Made by a program: the position numbers and the translations under genes. A stretch of 55,662 nucleotides of DNA, taken from the NCBI GenBank assembly GCA_013314855.1, contig JABUEW010000010.1, forward strand, positions 1-55,662. The letters run 5' to 3'. This document shows, in pieces, positions 54,601-55,662 of the stretch; position 1 is the stretch's first letter; each line of letters starts with the position of its first letter. Under the pieces are notes generated by a model, which made no database searches, was not told where the DNA came from, and worked only from the letters and a program-made list of their open reading frames with translations. The stretch comes from Bacillota bacterium. Its GTDB lineage: Bacteria > Bacillota > Clostridia > Acetivibrionales > DUMC01.

Positions 54601-55357
54601 TTAACCTCATTTCCATCCAGTCTAATCCAATCCAGTCATCCGGGCCGGTGTTGGAAGTATTAACAATTACAACCCTGTTGATTCTTCTTATATTGGGTAC
54701 ATTAAAGGTTAAAAGACTCCAGTTTGTGAATTTCCCGCCTGCAGGCCTTCCATGTTCAAGAGGTAAACGTCCTGTATGGACTACGGTACCGTTTACTGTT
54801 ATTCTTGCGGAATATCTATCTACAGGTACATTGGAGTGATCATCCAAAACAGCGCGAATAGCAAGTTGTGCTCTTAAAGCTCCCGGTACAAATAAAAATG
54901 CGGGTATTTCAAAAGTCCATACACCTCTGTTCCCTGTATATAAAATATCTGCGTTACCGCTTGGATTACCGTAGTTAGGATACCCCGTCAATTCCTTAAA
55001 AAGTACTACTGTAGTTACAGCCGGGTTGTTACTTAATACTGGAGGAGGGTCGGTAGTTATACCTTTTATATCCATATCCTCCATTTCATCCATTTCATCA
55101 ATATCGTACATATCAAGCATATTATCCGTATCATAAGGACCGAACATACCCATTCCTGGGGGCATATGAATCCCTTGACCTTGATATAACTGGGGTACCG
55201 GTTGCATGAAGCCCGGATACACGCTGCCTGGCGGCAATTGTCCTGGTGGCATTTGACCCGGAATCATTTGACCGGGCACTATTTGGTCTTGCTGCTGATA
55301 AATATTCATCCCGATAGTACCTTTAGGCATGAATGGACACCAATAGAAAGGGCTCAT
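54587..55357 (-). CDS. Pro/Gly-rich protein with a C-terminal beta-sandwich-like domain
   Basis: 256 residues from the ATG at 55357 (AAAGGAGG about 9-10 bases upstream). Three zones: residues 1-80 rich in Pro, Gly, Gln and Met with repeats such as PGQMIPGQMPPGQLPPG; an acidic Met/Asp stretch (DNMLDMYDIDEMDEMEDMD); and a C-terminal domain from about 115 with GNADILYTGNRGVWTFEIP, ITVNGTVVHTGRLPLEHG and a closing WIGLDWMEMRLSP, probably all beta. No signal peptide. The low-complexity head resembles spore coat or exosporium proteins, but the family is not one I can name. Confidence 0.6.
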   Translation of the reverse strand: MSPFYWCPFMPKGTIGMNIYQQQDQIVPGQMIPGQMPPGQLPPGSVYPGFMQPVPQLYQGQGIHMPPGMGMFGPYDTDNMLDMYDIDEMDEMEDMDIKGITTDPPPVLSNNPAVTTVVLFKELTGYPNYGNPSGNADILYTGNRGVWTFEIPAFLFVPGALRAQLAIRAVLDDHSNVPVDRYSARITVNGTVVHTGRLPLEHGRPAGGKFTNWSLLTFNVPNIRRINRVVIVNTSNTGPDDWIGLDWMEMRLSPAR

Positions 55358-55381
55358 AGTTTACATCCTCCTTTAAACTTT

Positions 55382-55405
55382 ATAGTGTTTTATGTAAAAC
55401 ACTAT
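55382..55405. promoter_or_regulatory. Perfect palindrome upstream of the reverse gene
   Basis: ATAGTGTTTTA (55382-55392) and TAAAACACTAT (55395-55405) form an 11-bp perfect inverted repeat 25 bases upstream of the reverse-strand start. It could be an operator or a 5' hairpin of its message. The remaining bases to the window end show one further hairpin and a 10-bp tandem duplication (55458-55477), and no gene. Confidence 0.45.
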
Positions 55406-55564
55406 TTCTTATATATAATATTCCTTCAGGCAATATTATGTTACACTGGCAGAAAACAGAGAATGATAGAGAATGAAGAAGTCAGCTCTGAGATCTCACA
55501 CTTATTATTGTTTTATTATTTCTCATGTTATATAATCCCAAGTTTGACACTTGGAAGAAATAAA

Positions 55565-55603
55565 AATCCTGTAAAGTCTTGATATGAAAGGCTTTGCAGG
55601 ATT
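55565..55603. terminator. Hairpin near the window end
   Basis: AATCCTGTAAAG (55565-55576) pairs with CTTTGCAGGATT (55592-55603) at 11 of 12 positions. It may end a gene coming from the right on the minus strand or form an intergenic structure; T-rich sequence is present on both sides. Confidence 0.45.
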
Positions 55604-55662
55604 CCTTGCTGTTATAAAATTTGCGTACTTTTTTTATTTTTTCGTCTCTTTAAAAATTTTTT

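Noticed and set aside
55202-55582. Plus-strand open frame of 126 codons near the window end
   Set aside because: More than a third overlaps the reverse Pro/Gly-rich gene, which has a strong ribosome-binding site; the remainder crosses a palindrome and shows no protein-like pattern.
1-55662. CRISPR arrays, tRNA or rRNA genes, insertion sequences, integrases, phage genes
   Set aside because: No regularly spaced repeats, no cloverleaf-like stretches with a conserved T-loop, and no transposase or recombinase motifs were seen in any frame.

Overview
The window is AT-rich DNA from an endospore-forming Firmicute of the class Clostridia. The evidence is a threonine T-box leader before thrS, an AUU-initiated infC-rpmI-rplT operon, a CotF-type coat protein, a DUF421/DUF4363 pair, LplB/LplC-type sugar transport with a YesN/YesM-type two-component system, and strong purine-rich ribosome-binding sites throughout. 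I cannot name the species. I saw no tRNA, rRNA, CRISPR array, integrase or insertion sequence.

Layout. 1-7.2 kb: prfB with its programmed +1 frameshift starts a co-directional run with the nickel-pincer cofactor genes larE, larB and larC (no larA here), a DUF2520 Rossmann protein, a GMP synthase that has lost the core of its glutaminase domain, and a YjbQ protein. 7.3-15.5 kb: a purine permease followed by purE-purF-purM-purN-purH-purD; purC, purS, purQ, purL and purB are absent. 15.5-19.8 kb: nadD-yqeK-rsfS-leuS. 19.9-25.1 kb: an asparaginase-family Ntn hydrolase, a TIM-barrel protein, fused fragments of a decayed FGGY sugar kinase and a ceramidase-like gene, a reverse-strand acyl-CoA ligase and a ComEA-like protein. 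25.1-31.8 kb: an unreported-size 49-residue membrane protein, a fumarylacetoacetase-family hydrolase, a PHP phosphoesterase, a ferric-type ABC transporter and a propeller lipoprotein.

31.9-36.4 kb is the most accessory-looking part. A good promoter drives three genes: an 838-residue membrane-anchored protein whose C-terminus carries the residue pattern of edema-factor/CyaA/ExoY nucleotidyl cyclases, and two unrecognised proteins that could be its immunity protein and its adaptor. This is the best candidate for an undescribed system. 36.4-42 kb returns to the core genome: a zinc-ribbon protein, thrS behind a T-box leader that is preceded by what looks like the 5' half of a cobalamin riboswitch, infC-rpmI-rplT, and a SpoU-type rRNA methyltransferase. 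42-44.1 kb: DUF4363/DUF421 and three small genes, at least one of them a spore-coat gene. 44.1-55.6 kb: a D,D-carboxypeptidase, then a carbohydrate uptake locus (two permeases, TIM-barrel glycosidase-like protein, binding lipoprotein) with its response regulator and an unusual kinase containing two consecutive sensor modules, and last a Pro/Gly-rich surface or coat-like protein.

Across the window, gene junctions often carry exact or near-exact tandem duplications of 7-14 bp, several of which include the stop codon. Start codons were chosen from Shine-Dalgarno position and family alignment, so several starts lie inside a longer open frame. All family assignments come from reading motifs by eye; no database search was run.
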